A DNA stretch of 64,000 nt from Tetragonia tetragonoides (GCA_038025085.1 CM076143.1:39167001-39231000), one strand, 5' to 3'; counted from the stretch's first letter, positions 32,498 to 45,443 are shown. Notes: generated by a model from the letters alone, not told the origin. Program-made: numbers and translations.

Positions 32498-34799
32498 GCA
32501 CAGGCTACAGTTTTGAAAGGTATTGAACATAATCTTGTACTTCTTTTAGGAACTTGCTTCCTGTCCAAGGTCAATTGGTAGCAGAGAGATCACGATGCTT
32601 TAAGTTGGAGATTTGACCTTTTGTAACTCTTCTGAAATAGAGTAATCTAAGCAATTTTAGGCTGATGTTCACTAGTTTCATTTTATGCAACGTTGTGTTT
32701 CTGGAAACTGTAATAAGAGTATGTTATAAGACATAAGATTCTGCCAATGGAATTTATATGTTAAGAGTTAAAGAGGAACTATTTTTCTAAAACGAAGGAT
32801 TGAAAATAATATATTTGCTTGGTTTGCGCCTTAGATAGGCTTCCTATGCCTAACCTGAAAAAGGGAGGGATTTGTGTTTCTGCTGGCTGTAATTTATGCT
32901 GTAGTGGTTCAGATTCTTGAAGCCACTAGTTTTTTTATTCACTTTGCTGCTGTAGTTTGGAATGGTGTCATGACTAGGCCAAGATCTCTAATTGGAGAGC
33001 TTCAAAGGTTTAAAAAGAATTGAAGGTAGAAAAGCATCAGAAACAAGATGTGCAAAGTTAACTTTTTGGGAGTTATCTATGAAGTAAGTGCTTGACAATT
33101 CAGAGTATAGGAGTTCCTTAATTTTGTTTGTTCATATTTATCCTTTTCGTGGGATTTGGTTGTTGTCGTGTGATCATTTTGATTGCTTCAATGTTCGCAT
33201 TCTTTCTGGGACAACAAGTGAATAAAGCGTGTTGTTTGTCCAGTACAAGTCCCATGTTGGGATTAGATTAAGCCAGAAGCACTCGAGAATTTGTGGACTT
33301 GTGTCTTGGTAACAATATGATGGTCTTTCCGTAAATTTTGGTGAAACGAGAGTCACTTTTTACTAAAATAAGGGTCAAGGTTCATAATAAGTGACCCCCA
33401 TATGTCTAAATAGTGACCCTATTTTATTGTCAGTTGCTCTCACTCAAGACTTAATATTTTTTATGTTCATTTGTTTATATATTTTAAGCGTCTTTTCCTG
33501 TTTTCGGTACAACCAAAATACTGTTGTGATTGTTTACTACAAAATTACAGGAGAAATTCTTGTTTGTTATCCCAGAGTTCAGGAAAAAATTATGTTCTTA
33601 AACATGCAAGGGCTCTATATAGCGACAGCATGCATTAGTTGAAGAAAACTTAATTTGATGATCCAAAGAACCAAATAAAAAGTGCATGTTTAAAGAATAA
33701 ACCTCCAAAGATGCTGCAAGCAAATTGGAAATACTTGGTTGAGCTTTTGAGCTCTCCGCATTATCAGGTATAATGATTTATATATGTATTTGCGTGTATG
33801 GAATTATGAGTTATTTCCTATCTTGGTATTATTTGGCTAGCATGCTAGACTTATACCTAGCAACACTTCTTTTTTTTTCTTTTTTCTTTTTCTGTGCTTT
33901 TTCCTTGTTGTCCTGTGTTTCTGCGCCCTACACCTTTTGTATCCGGTTCATGTGCTGCTTTGCATTTGCTGCGTCTGTTGGTGCGCCAATTGGGGTTGTG
34001 TGGGACAACTGGTAGCTGAAAGTGCAGCTAGCAGCTGGCCAGCAGCTATATGGTTGATGTTATAGCTGACAGCTGCTAGTGTTGCTCTTGCAGCTAGTTG
34101 AGTTTTGTAGGCGTGTGCGTTGGAAAGGTGTAGGTTGGGTGTGGTTGCCACAAGGTGGTGAATACATGGATTTCCCTTGTTTGTTGTCATGCCATCAAAA
34201 ACATCTTTAATGTGAAGCATTGTCCAGGGCAAGTCTATCTTCATTTATGATTTTTTCTATAGCAACAGCGGTTGTATTTGTAGTTTAGGACATACATGGG
34301 TGATATTTTTTAGTTAAAATATTTTAATTGATCACAGCTGAACTATTTTTTTGATCACCACAGCTGAACTGTTAACATACCTCAAGTTTGGAGTTTCATC
34401 AACTTAATAAATTGACCTTTTACTTTCTTCTGTTTGTAGGATTAGTGGATTGGTGCTGATTGCTGCAGCTTGCAGTGATTTTCTGGATAGTTTGTGAATA
34501 TGAAATGGATTATATGTTACTGGTGTTTTTTTGCTAGTTTTAGATATAGTTAGCTATAAATTGAAAACATTTTGTCACTGACCATAACATTCGGATTCAG
34601 ATTTTGCTTTTCGGAAGCCTCTTCTTTTTTTTTTTTTTTTTTTTTTTTGGTGTATCTAATGTATTAATTCGTGAGTGATCAACTATGCTTTCTTGGGTTA
34701 TTCTCTTGCGCTTGTACATTTATTTAAGTCATTTCAATAAGGTTGTAAAAAAAAATTAAAGTTAGCCATTAGATAAAAAATTATAATTAACTATGAATC
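32498..34799. other. Interior of the CACTA-like element, right of the MULE
   Basis: About 2.3 kb with no protein I can recognise. Intron-like T-rich stretches and short exon-like stretches alternate. An AGCT-rich imperfect repeat lies at about 34015-34110. The 80-codon frame at 33773-34015 has a hydrophobic Phe/Cys-rich middle but no support. A T run lies at 34626-34650. Confidence 0.4.
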
Positions 34800-35032
34800 A
34801 ACGTGGCTAGCAACTTTTGCCACGTAAAGTAAATTGTTAGAATATCCAGGTAGCCACGTTACGCTTCGTGACACCTTTTTTTGTTGCCACGATTTATCGC
34901 GTAGCTACATGAGCTAATAGCCATAACTACATCGGCCTTGCCACGTTAGTACAAGTGGCTAGAGTAACCTATTAGCCACAAGTACTCTTGTGGCAAGAAA
35001 ATTCCTTTATGCCATGAAACCTAGTTTTCCTG
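34800..35032 (-). repeat. Right subterminal repeats of the CACTA-like element
   Basis: TTGCCACG, GCCACGTTA, GTGGCTA, GTGGCAAG and TATGCCATG words at close spacing, mirroring 20066-20290. It ends TTTTCCTG where the Tat LTR begins. Confidence 0.55.
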
Positions 35033-36936
35033 TGTAGACACCCAAATGTGTCCCCCCTGGCGTCACACCCAATGATAATAACCTATAATCATGTTAAAGA
35101 AACGAATGTCAATGCTCGACGTACTTATACTCATTTGAAACCCTGTATACATCCTCACTCAGGATCTAATTAATTTTCATACCCATAAATAGCTCTTTCC
35201 CTAAGCTTTCCAACGGCATCTCATTTATCCCAATCGGACGCCGGAGTCAAAAGTTATGATTTAATGAAGTTATGGGATAAAAACGATGTTCTCATACCCG
35301 CATATCACGGTTCAAGACTGATTTTTAGCCATGGAATGATTAATTGGATTATGAGCCTACTTTTCTTGTTTTCCTCTTTGAATTAGCTTTCCAATGATAT
35401 ATTATGGGCCAAAAGCTCATTAGAAATGAAGGAGATATGATCCGATCATTGTTTAATGCGCTGAAACGGACACATCTCTAGTGTTTGGGCCATAACTCAT
35501 AGGATACTTGTGATATTTGATCCCACAATATGTCAAACAAAAGCTCTTTGAACAAGGAATCTAAAGCACCAAGAATCAGGCCAATCGGAGCTCACACGAG
35601 CGCTCCAGCAGCATTTTCGTGGGAGCGGCGACTAAAACCTGGGCCGCGGGCCCAAGCGGCCCTCCGCTAGAGCCCAGCGGTATGCCGCTAGAGCTCTGCG
35701 GCAGCCGCCAAACTCATGCGGCACTATCGGGGCCTCTGGGCACCATTTTTGGCCCGGAAACCCTAATTTGACCTCCTTTTCCGCCCAATCCCTATAAATA
35801 CCCCTCTAAACTGACTTTTAGGGGACCAACACTCATTATTAATGGATTTTCACCCATTAACTCAAGAGAACGCTAACCTCTCTCTCTCTCCTCTGTCTCA
35901 TGCAACCCCAATCAAATCAATTCAAGCATTCATTAAGCCATTCAAGAGCAACTTCATACACAAGAGCAAGGCAAATACAAGAGCAATTGACATTCAATTC
36001 TAGTGCAACAAAAGGTTAACTTGCGGGCAATTTTCTCAATCTTTCAAATCTCTTTTTCAAATCATGTTTTACTTTGATTATGATTATGGTTGATTTGTAT
36101 ATCATGTTTTGATTGTTTTAGTTTTGTTATTAATCATATTCATGTCTAGATAAATAAATTGCATGTCTTAATTAGTTCATTACATAATTAGAGTTACTTT
36201 GCATATTTTCATGCTCATTTAGTCCAATTCTAGATTAATGCATGTTTAGTGTAAATATTGCATCTTTGCATGATTAATATATTTAATTAGCATATTAGCA
36301 CATAATTAGGGGTTTTGCATATACTTAACCCTAAATTGCATATTAGCATATTTTTATTATTTTGTTTATATTTCTTATTTTATTTCCAATGAAGTTGCTA
36401 ACAATCTTATTGGTGTGCATATGCAATTTGGCGCGTTTAGCAAGAACGGTAAGGTGTAGATTTATTCTTTTATCTTATTATTGGTTTGGTTTATACTTGT
36501 TAATGAATGCATGCAATTAGATAATATATGCAAAGCGATAACTTTAGTAATTTGGTTTGTACAACCCACCTAGTTAATTTAGGATCTTGGACGACCGAAT
36601 TTGTTTGGAATCTTGCAATATGAATTATGAATCAACGTGGATGAGATTAGTAGAGGCTCTTATTATGGGCAATTTAGTTAGGATTCATTTTATCTTTTTC
36701 GTACCCACACCCCCGAACTCAATCCTTGGCCCCTTTTGGGTATGAGTCAATTCCCAATAGGAATTGGGTGCACTTTTGATGGTTTCCAATTGTTTCCTCA
36801 AAAATTGGTGGTAACTTCACTATTTAATTATTATTTCCCTTATCACAATTAATCATGTTGCATATGACGTATTATTTAAGAACCATTAATTCCAACTAAA
36901 TATTTCAATTAGCGTCGAAAGGCGAGGGTTCTTACA
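35033..36936 (+). repeat. 5' LTR of the Tat element, 1904 bp
   Basis: Begins TGTAGACACCCAAATG and ends GAGGGTTCTTACA, with the primer-binding site one base later. It contains a GC-rich block (35600-35745) and a TATA box at 35793. Only one LTR is present, so its start is set by the TG and the break in the CACTA-like end. Confidence 0.85.
35793..35800 (+). promoter_or_regulatory. TATA box of the Tat LTR
   Basis: CCTATAAATACCCC in the LTR, about 30 bases before GGGGACCAACACTC, where transcription would be expected to begin. The spacing and context are typical of plant LTR promoters. Confidence 0.65.
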
Positions 36937-36937
36937 G

Positions 36938-36956
36938 TGGCGACTTCACTAGGGAA
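36938..36956 (+). other. Primer-binding site, tRNA-Arg type
   Basis: TGGCGACTTCACTAGGGA, one base after the LTR. TGGCGAC is the start of the tRNA-Arg-complementary site used by many Tat/Ogre elements. Confidence 0.75.
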
Positions 36957-37481
36957 AGATTGAAAGAGTATAATCATAATCAAAGATCATTGACATATGC
37001 GGTAAAGAATCTAGCATTAACCCAGAGTAGAGTCCTAATTTATTTCCATAATGCGAGTCAAGAGTATAATTTCTGATTCTATAGAGTCGGAAGATCATTG
37101 ACTATAATATACTATTTACATAAAATCGCGTCTCTCCTAAAAATCGCCATGTTGAGGATTAATGCTAGATTCTTTTCCCACATGTGTTTTTTTTAAAAAA
37201 AAAAATAATAATAATAAAATAAAAAAATAAACTTTCTTTTCGTGGAGTTTTCCATTTACTTCTTATTTTCTTAAACGGGCCTTTTTATCTCCAAAATTGG
37301 TAGGAATAAAGATCATTGTCCTAGAAAGCGGGAGAGGGACGAGTCCAACAAGAGATTAATCCGCAAGCTGTCATTCGAACCTTCACCGCAAGCACAGTTC
37401 GTGGGCCCCATTTGGCTCGAGTACCTTCGCACACCGCCATTGTCACCTCATACCTCACAACTCAATTCACCTAAGTCCATC
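36957..37481 (+). other. Leader of the Tat element
   Basis: About 525 bp between primer-binding site and gag, with an A-rich AATAATAATA run at 37195-37230 and no supported gene. Confidence 0.6.
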
Positions 37482-38740
37482 ATGTCTGGAGACGCTGAGA
37501 GAACCGCTGACCAAAAGATGGACGACCTTTTAGTCCAATTGGTCGCCATGAATGCTAGATTCACTGATATAGAAGCCCGTGTCGCTAAGTTGGATCCCCC
37601 TACTAGGGATGAAGATGAGCCCAAACCAAATGAGGATAAGACTGAGCCCTCCACTAAAGAGGTCCAAGAACTCCAAGCTAAGCTGAACAGGTTTAAGTCC
37701 GTTCTAGGCAAGAGTCGCATCTTTAATGACATGATCTTCAATTCCAAAGGCTATGCTCCCCACATTAAGGGAAAATTTCCCACTAAGTTTTCCATGCATG
37801 AAGTTCCCACATTCAAAGGGATCGATGATCCACAAGATCACATTAGGGCTTTTACCACTGCATTGGGCCTTAGAGGCATTGAGCAAGAGTTGTATGTTCA
37901 CCTCTTTCCCCAAACCTTAGACCCTGCTGTTAGGACATGGTTCTTCAAATTACCCACTCAAAAGCTACAAAAGTGGGAGGATTTGTCCACTTTGTTTCTG
38001 GAGAGATATGCTTACAATGTCTTGCCTCCCATGACATTGAGAGAATTGGACATCACCAAGCAATGTGACAAAGAAGGATTCACCAGCTTCATAAGAAGAT
38101 GGAGGACCAAGGTTGCTGAAACGATTGATCGCCCATCTGAAAGGGATCAAATTAGAATGCTAGTCCAAAACTTGGCGTCTGAATACCGTGAGCACATGAA
38201 GTTTCAGCCCATAACCACTTATGCCCAACTAACTGAAGTAGGCATGGCCATTTAAGATGACCAACACCAAAGAGGGAAGAACAAGGTCACTTACAATAAC
38301 AACACAAGTGGCTACAAGGATAAGAAGTACAGCAACACCAATCATCCCTTCACAAGTAGAGGAAATGAAGTGAATGCCATTGCCGACAGGCGCCCGGGAA
38401 GATTTACTCCCCTTGGGATGCCTTATGTCAAGGCTCTAGACAAATTAGTCAAAGGAGACTATTTGCACCCTATTGGGCCTACTCCTGATCCACCCGTAGA
38501 GAAAAGATCGCCATATTGGAATGAGTTCGCATTCTGCAAATACCATTAAGGTCGTGGGCACGACACCGAGAAATGCTAAACTCTCAAGAAGAAAATACAA
38601 GATCTGTTCGATAATGGCACCATACCATTACCTAAAGACGCACCGCCGCCTAGTAACAATAATAATCCCCTTGGGAACTCTTTTGCCCATTGACATTGAG
38701 GAAGGGTTCGATCCATCATATCTAATCACTCCTATTGGGT
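37482..38740 (+). pseudogene. gag: gag of the Tat element, broken
   Basis: Likely start ATG 37482 (MSGDAERTADQKMDD). An upstream in-frame ATG at 37401 lies in leader-like sequence. An N-terminal coiled stretch with VAKLD and VQELQAKLNRF, then the capsid part: PTFKGIDDPQDHIRAFTTAL, WFFKLPTQKLQKWEDLSTLF, ERYAYN, EGFTSFIRRWRTK. A TAA at 38253-38255 ends the first open stretch. The same frame goes on with a Tat-type knuckle, FCKYH, a stop, then GRGHDTEKC (38540-38575), where the stop falls inside the knuckle. Further stops follow. Confidence 0.88.
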
Positions 38741-39745
38741 AAGCCATACCACCATACCCAAGCCCAAGACCCACGCTAGACATTTGTGGCCTTTGGGATA
38801 GTGACGAAGATGATAATGGACATTATACTGATCCTGAAGATGTGCTAACACCTCAAGTCCATGACATAGCCAATGGAAAAGAATGGTATGACATCTCCGA
38901 TGACGAGAAAGAAAAGGATGACAAAGCTTTGAACTACCTCACAAGGTCGGGCCGCTAGTTCATGCCCGAGAACATCTACATGGATCCACCTCCAATCCAA
39001 ACTGTAGAGCCTGTATCAATCCCCAATAGGGATCCAACCAAAAGAGAGGCAACTAAGGAGGATGATGGAACTAATATCCTTAGGCAATTACAAAATACCA
39101 AAGCTGACGTATCCATTTGGCAATTGTTGACCACTTCTATCACTCATAGAAGGGCCATGCTAGAAGCCTTGAACGCAACCACCATTTCTCCAAATGCTAC
39201 TCCCGAGGATGTGGTTAATCTCCTGGACCAAGGAAAGTCATCCACACCCGTCACCTTCTCTGATAAGGATCTTCCACCCGAAGGCATTCACCACAACAAA
39301 GCCATCTATCTAACTGTAATTTGTCAACAAAGACAAGTCCCCATGACTTAGGTTGACAACGATTCTGCTGTAAACGTATGCCTCTTGAGGACTGCTGAAC
39401 TGCAACAACCTTGCGCACTCCGCACAAGGACTAAGAGCTTACGACAATTCCAAAAGGAACGTCTTAGGCACATTTTCCATGAACATTAACATTGGGCCCA
39501 TTGAGAAAATGATCCAATTTCACGTCATAGACATTCCGGCCACCTTTAATCTACCTTTAGGAAGGCCCTGGTTGCATGGGCTTAATGTTGTAGCCTCAAC
39601 CCTTTACCAAAAGGTGAAGCTATCTCTAGCAGGATCCACTCTGGAAGTCTGTGCCAATACCATGGTAGCCCTGATAGAGAAAGCTCCAGTCCTAAAGATA
39701 AAGCATAACGAGCAAGATGAGAATTATGGGGCTTCGAGAAGATAG
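38741..39745 (+). pseudogene. Protease region of the Tat element, broken
   Basis: 38962-39351 encodes the Tat-type segment before the protease and ends at a stop just before the active-site region, which reads DNDSAVNVC where DNGSA-type sequence is usual. A frameshift then leads to 39479-39745, with the C-terminal protease block IDIPATFNLPLGRPWLHGL. The domain would process the polyprotein. Confidence 0.8.
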
Positions 39746-39777
39746 CTTTCATAGAAACAATAGAGCCCACGCTCAAT

Positions 39778-40497
39778 GTGAAGGCTCTACTTAGAAAGCA
39801 AGGTTACTTTCCAAGCACAACTTTGGGTCCTCACCCCAAGGTAACCCAGTCCTGCTGGAACACCAAGACCAAAAATGATCTATTTGGGCTAGGCGATAAA
39901 CCCACAAAGCAAGAGATCCGAGCCTACATATCCAAGGAAGTGGCTAGAAAGAAAGCCCGCGCGGCCAACAAGCCCATCCCACATAGCATGGATCCTTATC
40001 CTCTAACCCTCAATGGGCAATTTCTCCAAGAAGGCGATCCCTGCCCCTACTATGGATTTCCAGAACCTTATGTAATCAATGGAATTTTAGTTCCAGGCTT
40101 TGAGGCATTTTAAGACTATTTCACTATGAGTGAGGAGGCACCAACACCTCTCAAGGAGGACCAATCCACTAAAGATTGGGCTAATGACATGGCACCCAAT
40201 GACTTTGGGCTACTATTTGGTGAAGAACGTCGCCAATACGACGAGGCAATAAACAAACTTTCCCTTACTGTGCTTTTTAATGAAGGTTTCGACCCGTCCA
40301 AGCTGATCGCCTCAATCGGGCCCGACCGCGCCACCTGGAAGCACGAGACAATGTGGGTTCCAGTCGAGGGAGTCAAGTACAAGTTCACAATCCGCAATGG
40401 TCCTTCAGAAAGGCGCAATTCTGATTCCGAGTCTGATTCTGAGTCCGAGTCTGATTCTGAGTCTGTTATCCTAGAAGTGTCGGGTAGTCCACCCTAG
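39778..40497 (+). pseudogene. Linker between protease and RT of the Tat element
   Basis: Two open stretches in different phases. 39778-40113 has FGLGDKPTKQEIRAYI and DPCPYYGFPEPYVINGILV. 40126-40497 has ETMWVPVEGVKYKF and then a tandem Ser-Asp-Ser-Glu run near 40425-40475. Such linkers are usual in Tat elements. The acidic Ser-rich repeat is a local expansion of GATTCTGAGTCC-like units. Confidence 0.75.
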
Positions 40498-40729
40498 TCT
40501 ATTTCTTTTGCTACTAAGGTCGTTAGTGATGACCTCATTGATGTATTTTCCACTTCTATTAATGTTATGAGTGCCGATTTCGCTTACTCGGATTGCCTTG
40601 TTGCTAATAAATCAGAAGACATAACAAAATTGCCAAAAGAAGTCATTAAAAGCACTAATTGAACATGAACAAAAGACTTCAATAGTCGAAGAAACAGAGA
40701 CAATAAACATTGCAACTAATGATGAGCCA

Positions 40730-41740
40730 CGCCATGTGCAAATTGGTTTGTCTCTAACTTCTAATGAACGCGAACAATTCGTAACACTCCTAAAGAATTA
40801 CACGGATGTTTTTGCCTGGTCCTACAAGGACATGCCCGGTATAGTCCGCAACATTGCCCAACATACCATCCCACTAAAACCCGACTGTAAACCATTCAAG
40901 CAAAAGCTATGAAGAATGAAACCAGAGTGGGCTCTTAAGATCAAAGAAGAGGTCCAAAAACAGCTCGATGCAGGCTTCATAGGAGTGGCCAACTACCCCG
41001 ATTGGGTGGCCAACATCGTTCCAGTCCCAAAAAAGGATGGACGGGTACAAATGTGCGTGGATTTTAGGGACTTAAACAAAGCAAGCCCCAAAGATGACTT
41101 TCCACTACCTCACATAGATGTTCTAGTAGACAATACAGCAGGACACGCCCTCCTATCATTCATGGACGGGTACGCCTGATACAACCAAGTCCTGATGGCC
41201 AAAGAGGATGAAGAGAAAACCACTTTCATAACACAATGGGGCACTTATTGCTACACCGTAATGTCATTCGGGCTTAAGAATGCAGGGGCTACATATCAAA
41301 GAACCGCGACCACCCTGCTCCACGATATGATGCAAAAGAGAAGCTGAAGTCTACGTAGATGACATGATCATAAAATCTAAAGAAAGAGAAGGGCATGTAC
41401 CCTCACTTCAAAAGTTCTTCGATAGGCTTAGGAAGTACAACATGAGGCTCAATCCCAGAAAGTGCGCATTCGGAGTTACATCCGTCAAACTTTCAAGATT
41501 TGTCATAAGCACCAGAGGGATCGAGATTGATCCATCCAAGATCAAGGCCATAATAGATATGCCCCCACCAAAAACAGAAAAAGAAATCAAGGGCTTCCGG
41601 GAAGAATCCAATACATTAGTAGGTTCATCTCCAAGTTAACTATCACCTGTGAGCCTATATTCAAAAAACTCAAGAAGGAGGTAAAAACGGAATGGGACGA
41701 ACAATGCAAAAAAAACCTTTGACAAAATTAAGGCCTATCT
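40730..41740 (+). pseudogene. pol: Reverse transcriptase of the Tat element, broken
   Basis: Starts after a DVFAWSYKDMPG motif (near 40806). A TGA at 40910-40912 stands where an Arg codon is common, which again fits a CGA-to-TGA change. MKPEWALKIKEEVQKQLDAG, PVPKKDGRVQMCVDFRDLNK and FPLPHIDVLVD follow. A second TGA at 41177-41179 lies in the GYxxYNQ block. Then comes MSFGLKNAGATYQR, a frame change, and the catalytic VYVDDMIIKSK near 41350-41385. The tail includes RKCAFGV and a further frameshift near 41600. Confidence 0.9.
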
Positions 41741-42224
41741 GTCTGAACCACCTGTACTTGTACCGCCCACTCCAGGCATGCCTTTAATTCTCTACCTCAC
41801 TGTCACAGAAACGTCAATGGGGGCCATGCTAGCCCAAGAAATAGACAAGAAAGAGAAAGCCATCTACTATGTGACGAAGAAGTTTCTGGAATATGAAACC
41901 CGCTATTCCTCTCTAGAGAAGACATGCCTAACCATGGTCGCCACGACCAAAACACTACGATATTACATGCTCCAACACACGATCCACATAAGATCGAGAG
42001 AAAATCCTCTAAAATATATATTTGAAAAGCCCATCCTGAATGGTAGAATAGCAAGATGGACCGTCCTTTTATCAGAGTTTGACCTCAGATTTGAACACCA
42101 AAAAGCAATTAAAGGACATGCTATCTCGGAATACCTAGCTGATCAAGCTATAGACGAGCCCGATCGCAAAGAAGAATACCACTTTCCAAACGAAGGGGTT
42201 ATGACCCTAGACACCAAGACCTGA
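41741..42224 (+). pseudogene. pol: RNase H of the Tat element
   Basis: Open from 41778 to 42224: LILYLTVTETSMGAMLAQE, AIYYVTKKFLEYETRYSSLE, IHIRSRENPLKYIFEKPIL and RIARWTVLLSEFDLRFE. This is the retroviral-type RNase H and connection domain. It would degrade the RNA strand during reverse transcription. Confidence 0.88.
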
Positions 42225-42673
42225 CAACTTTACTTCGATGGAGCATCTAACCAAAAGGGCTTCGGGGTAGGAGTACTAATAGTATCTCCTGATGGTGCAC
42301 ATACACCCATCTCAGTCAAATTAGACCACGAGGTCACCAACAATGGCGCGGAGTATGAAGCTTGCATAATAGGACTGCAATCCTCCATAAGCCTTGACAT
42401 TAAAACGCTTTGAGTTTATGGTGACTCGTCGCTCATAATCAACCAAATCTCCAAAGTATGAAAAGTCAAAAGTGAATCATTGGCACTCTACCAAGAATAC
42501 TTCGACAAAATCATGGTGTATTTCAACGAAATACATTTTACATACCTTCCACGAGAAGATAACCAGTTTGCAGATGCGTTGGCTAAATTAGCAAGCATGA
42601 TCAACATAGCTGAATCCATTCGAATGATGCCCATTTGTGACAAAGAAGGTCCGAACCTTCATATTGCGATGCT
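42225..42673 (+). pseudogene. pol: Second RNase H-like domain (Tat-type aRNH)
   Basis: In the same frame after the stop at 42224: LYFDGASNQKGFGVGVLIVS, NNGAEYEACIIGLQ, VYGDSSLIINQI and a C-terminal DNQFADALAKLASM. The DGAS, NNGAEYEA and GDS blocks carry the acidic residues of an RNase H fold. Two stops lie near 42411 and 42460. An additional RNase H between RNase H and integrase is a marker of the Tat lineage. Confidence 0.88.
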
Positions 42674-43948
42674 TTGGAGGTATTCCATGATGAAGAAGAT
42701 GAATGGTACACTGATATAAAGAACCTACTCGTCCATCAAATTTACCCTCCTGATTCTACCCCTAGAGCCCAAAAGGCACTTAGAAGGCTCGCAGCCCAAT
42801 TCATTGAGGTACAAGATCAAATATACAAGAAAACCCCAAACGGGATTAACCTCTTATGCTTAAGCACCGAAATGGCCCATAAAGTCTTAAGAGACGTACA
42901 TGGAGGGGTCTGTGGACCGCACATGAATGGTATGATGTTATCTAGGAAGATAATTAGGCTTGGTTATTATTGGACCACAATGGAGAAAGATTGTTGTGAA
43001 TTCGTCAAAAGATGCACACAGTGTCAGACACACGCAAATCTACAACACATGCCGCCAAGCCCATTATATACTTTCACCTCACCTTGGCCCTTTTCAGCTT
43101 GGGGAATAGATATCATTGGTAAAATAACCCCAACAGGTAAAGGGGGTTATGAATACATTCTAGTTGCAATTGACTACTTCACTAAATGGGTTGAAGCGCA
43201 ATCCTACGCAAAGCTCAAAGCAAAGCACGTGGTCAAGTTCATCAAGAACAATATAATAGTTAGATATGGGGTTCCCCAAGAGATCATTAGCGATAATGGG
43301 TCACATTTCATGAAGGAAGTAATTGAGCTCCTAGCCCAGTTCAAGATCCAACATCGGAAGTCATCTCCCTACAGACCGCAAACAAACGGTGCAGTAGAAG
43401 CAGCTAATAAAAATAATAAGAAAATCATCGAAAGGATGTCCGAAAATTATTACGATTGACCCAACAAGTTGCCATCCGCACTTTGGGGTTATAGGACATC
43501 CATTCGTGCATCAACAGGAGCAACATCAGACTCCTTAGTCTATGAAATGGAAGTCGTGTTACCAATTGAGTTAGAGGTCCATTTCTAAGGTATCGTCCTG
43601 GAAAGACAAATTCCAGAAGTGGACTGGGTCCAAGGCCACTATGACCAATTGGTCTTGCTAGATGAAAAAAGGTTGCAAGCTTTGCACAATATGAGAATCT
43701 ATCAAAAGAGGCTAACAAAGCACTTCAACCAAAGGCTTAAAATGAGAGACTTCAAAGTTGGAGATCTAGTACTCAAGAAAGTAAGGGCCAATGTCACTGA
43801 CCCACGAGGCAAGTTTAGGCCCAATTGGTCCGGTCCTTTTCTCATCACAAAAATCCTAACCGGTGGAGCTGCAAGATTGGCAGATTTAGACGGAATTTAG
43901 TTTAGTCAATGGATAAACATGGATCAACTAAAAAGATTCTATGCCTAG
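42674..43948 (+). pseudogene. pol: Integrase of the Tat element, broken
   Basis: An HHCC zinc region is visible (DVHGGVCGPHMNG, then CTQCQTHAN), followed by a core with WGIDIIGKI (first Asp), EIISDNGSHF (second Asp) and NGAVEAANKN (Glu). Unlike the chromovirus, all three acidic residues are present, although only 34 residues separate the last two. A TGA at 43457-43459 interrupts after the core. The C-terminus (WGYRTSIRASTGATS, RLTKHFNQRLKMRDFKVGDL, NWSGPFLITKIL) ends with FYA and TAG at 43946-43948. There are further stops near 43586 and 43898. Confidence 0.9.
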
Positions 43949-45129
<1,181 letters not shown>

Positions 45130-45382
45130 TCATATATATATATGTAAAATTGAGTTCTCACCAAGCATTGAATAAGTAATAAATAGCCATAAATGCATGG
45201 GTGATTAAAAAGAATCTAAAAATAATTTTATTTTATTTTGATAAAAAGATTATTATTGTTCTTTGCTACTCCTATTATTCAACTTTATATATTGATATGA
45301 TTAAAAAATTTATCATATTTCTTCTAATAACAGAGTGTGCATGATAAACAAGAACCCGTGCATCGCATGGACATGAAATCTA

Positions 45383-45383
<1 letters not shown>
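45130..45383 (+). mobile_element. Short non-autonomous Helitron, 254 bp
   Basis: Starts TCATATATATATATG after an A and ends CCCGTGCATCGCATGG-ACATGAAATCTAG before a T. The left flank (GACACGTAGGA) continues in the paralogues at 4942/4943, 49043 and 60241 straight into TAACCATA, then TTGAGTCA. The right flank also begins with T and reaches TTGAGTCA after a TA array. The sequence is thus a TC...CTAG insertion between A and T with empty sites, as expected of a Helitron. Confidence 0.72.

Positions 45384-45385
<2 letters not shown>

Positions 45386-45443
<58 letters not shown>
45386..45443. repeat. (TA)n microsatellite, about 58 bp
   Basis: TA run immediately downstream of the short Helitron, at the position of ACCATATAAAG in the paralogous empty sites. 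Confidence 0.96.

Larger units (their letters stand above)
20050..35032 (+). mobile_element. CACTA-like element hosting nested insertions (right end cut)
   Basis: The left end starts CACTACAACAAATGG and both subterminal zones are dense in TTGCCAC/GTGGCA words in both orientations (20066-20290 and 34800-35015), the layout of plant CACTA (En/Spm) elements. The right end reads TTTTCCTG and then runs straight into the Tat-element LTR, so the final TAGTG-type bases and target duplication are lost. Without the nested Mutator element it is about 3.8 kb. I see no CACTA transposase, so it would be non-autonomous. The family call rests on the left terminus and the subterminal repeats only. Confidence 0.55.

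Noticed and set aside
33773..34015. 80-codon frame with a hydrophobic Phe/Cys-rich middle, possible membrane protein
   Set aside because: It is short, runs through a T-rich tract that encodes Phe by composition, and has no homologue I recognise.
20047..35040. A 3-bp target duplication for the CACTA-like element
   Set aside because: CAT precedes the left end, but the right end is interrupted by the Tat LTR, so no matching triplet can be shown.
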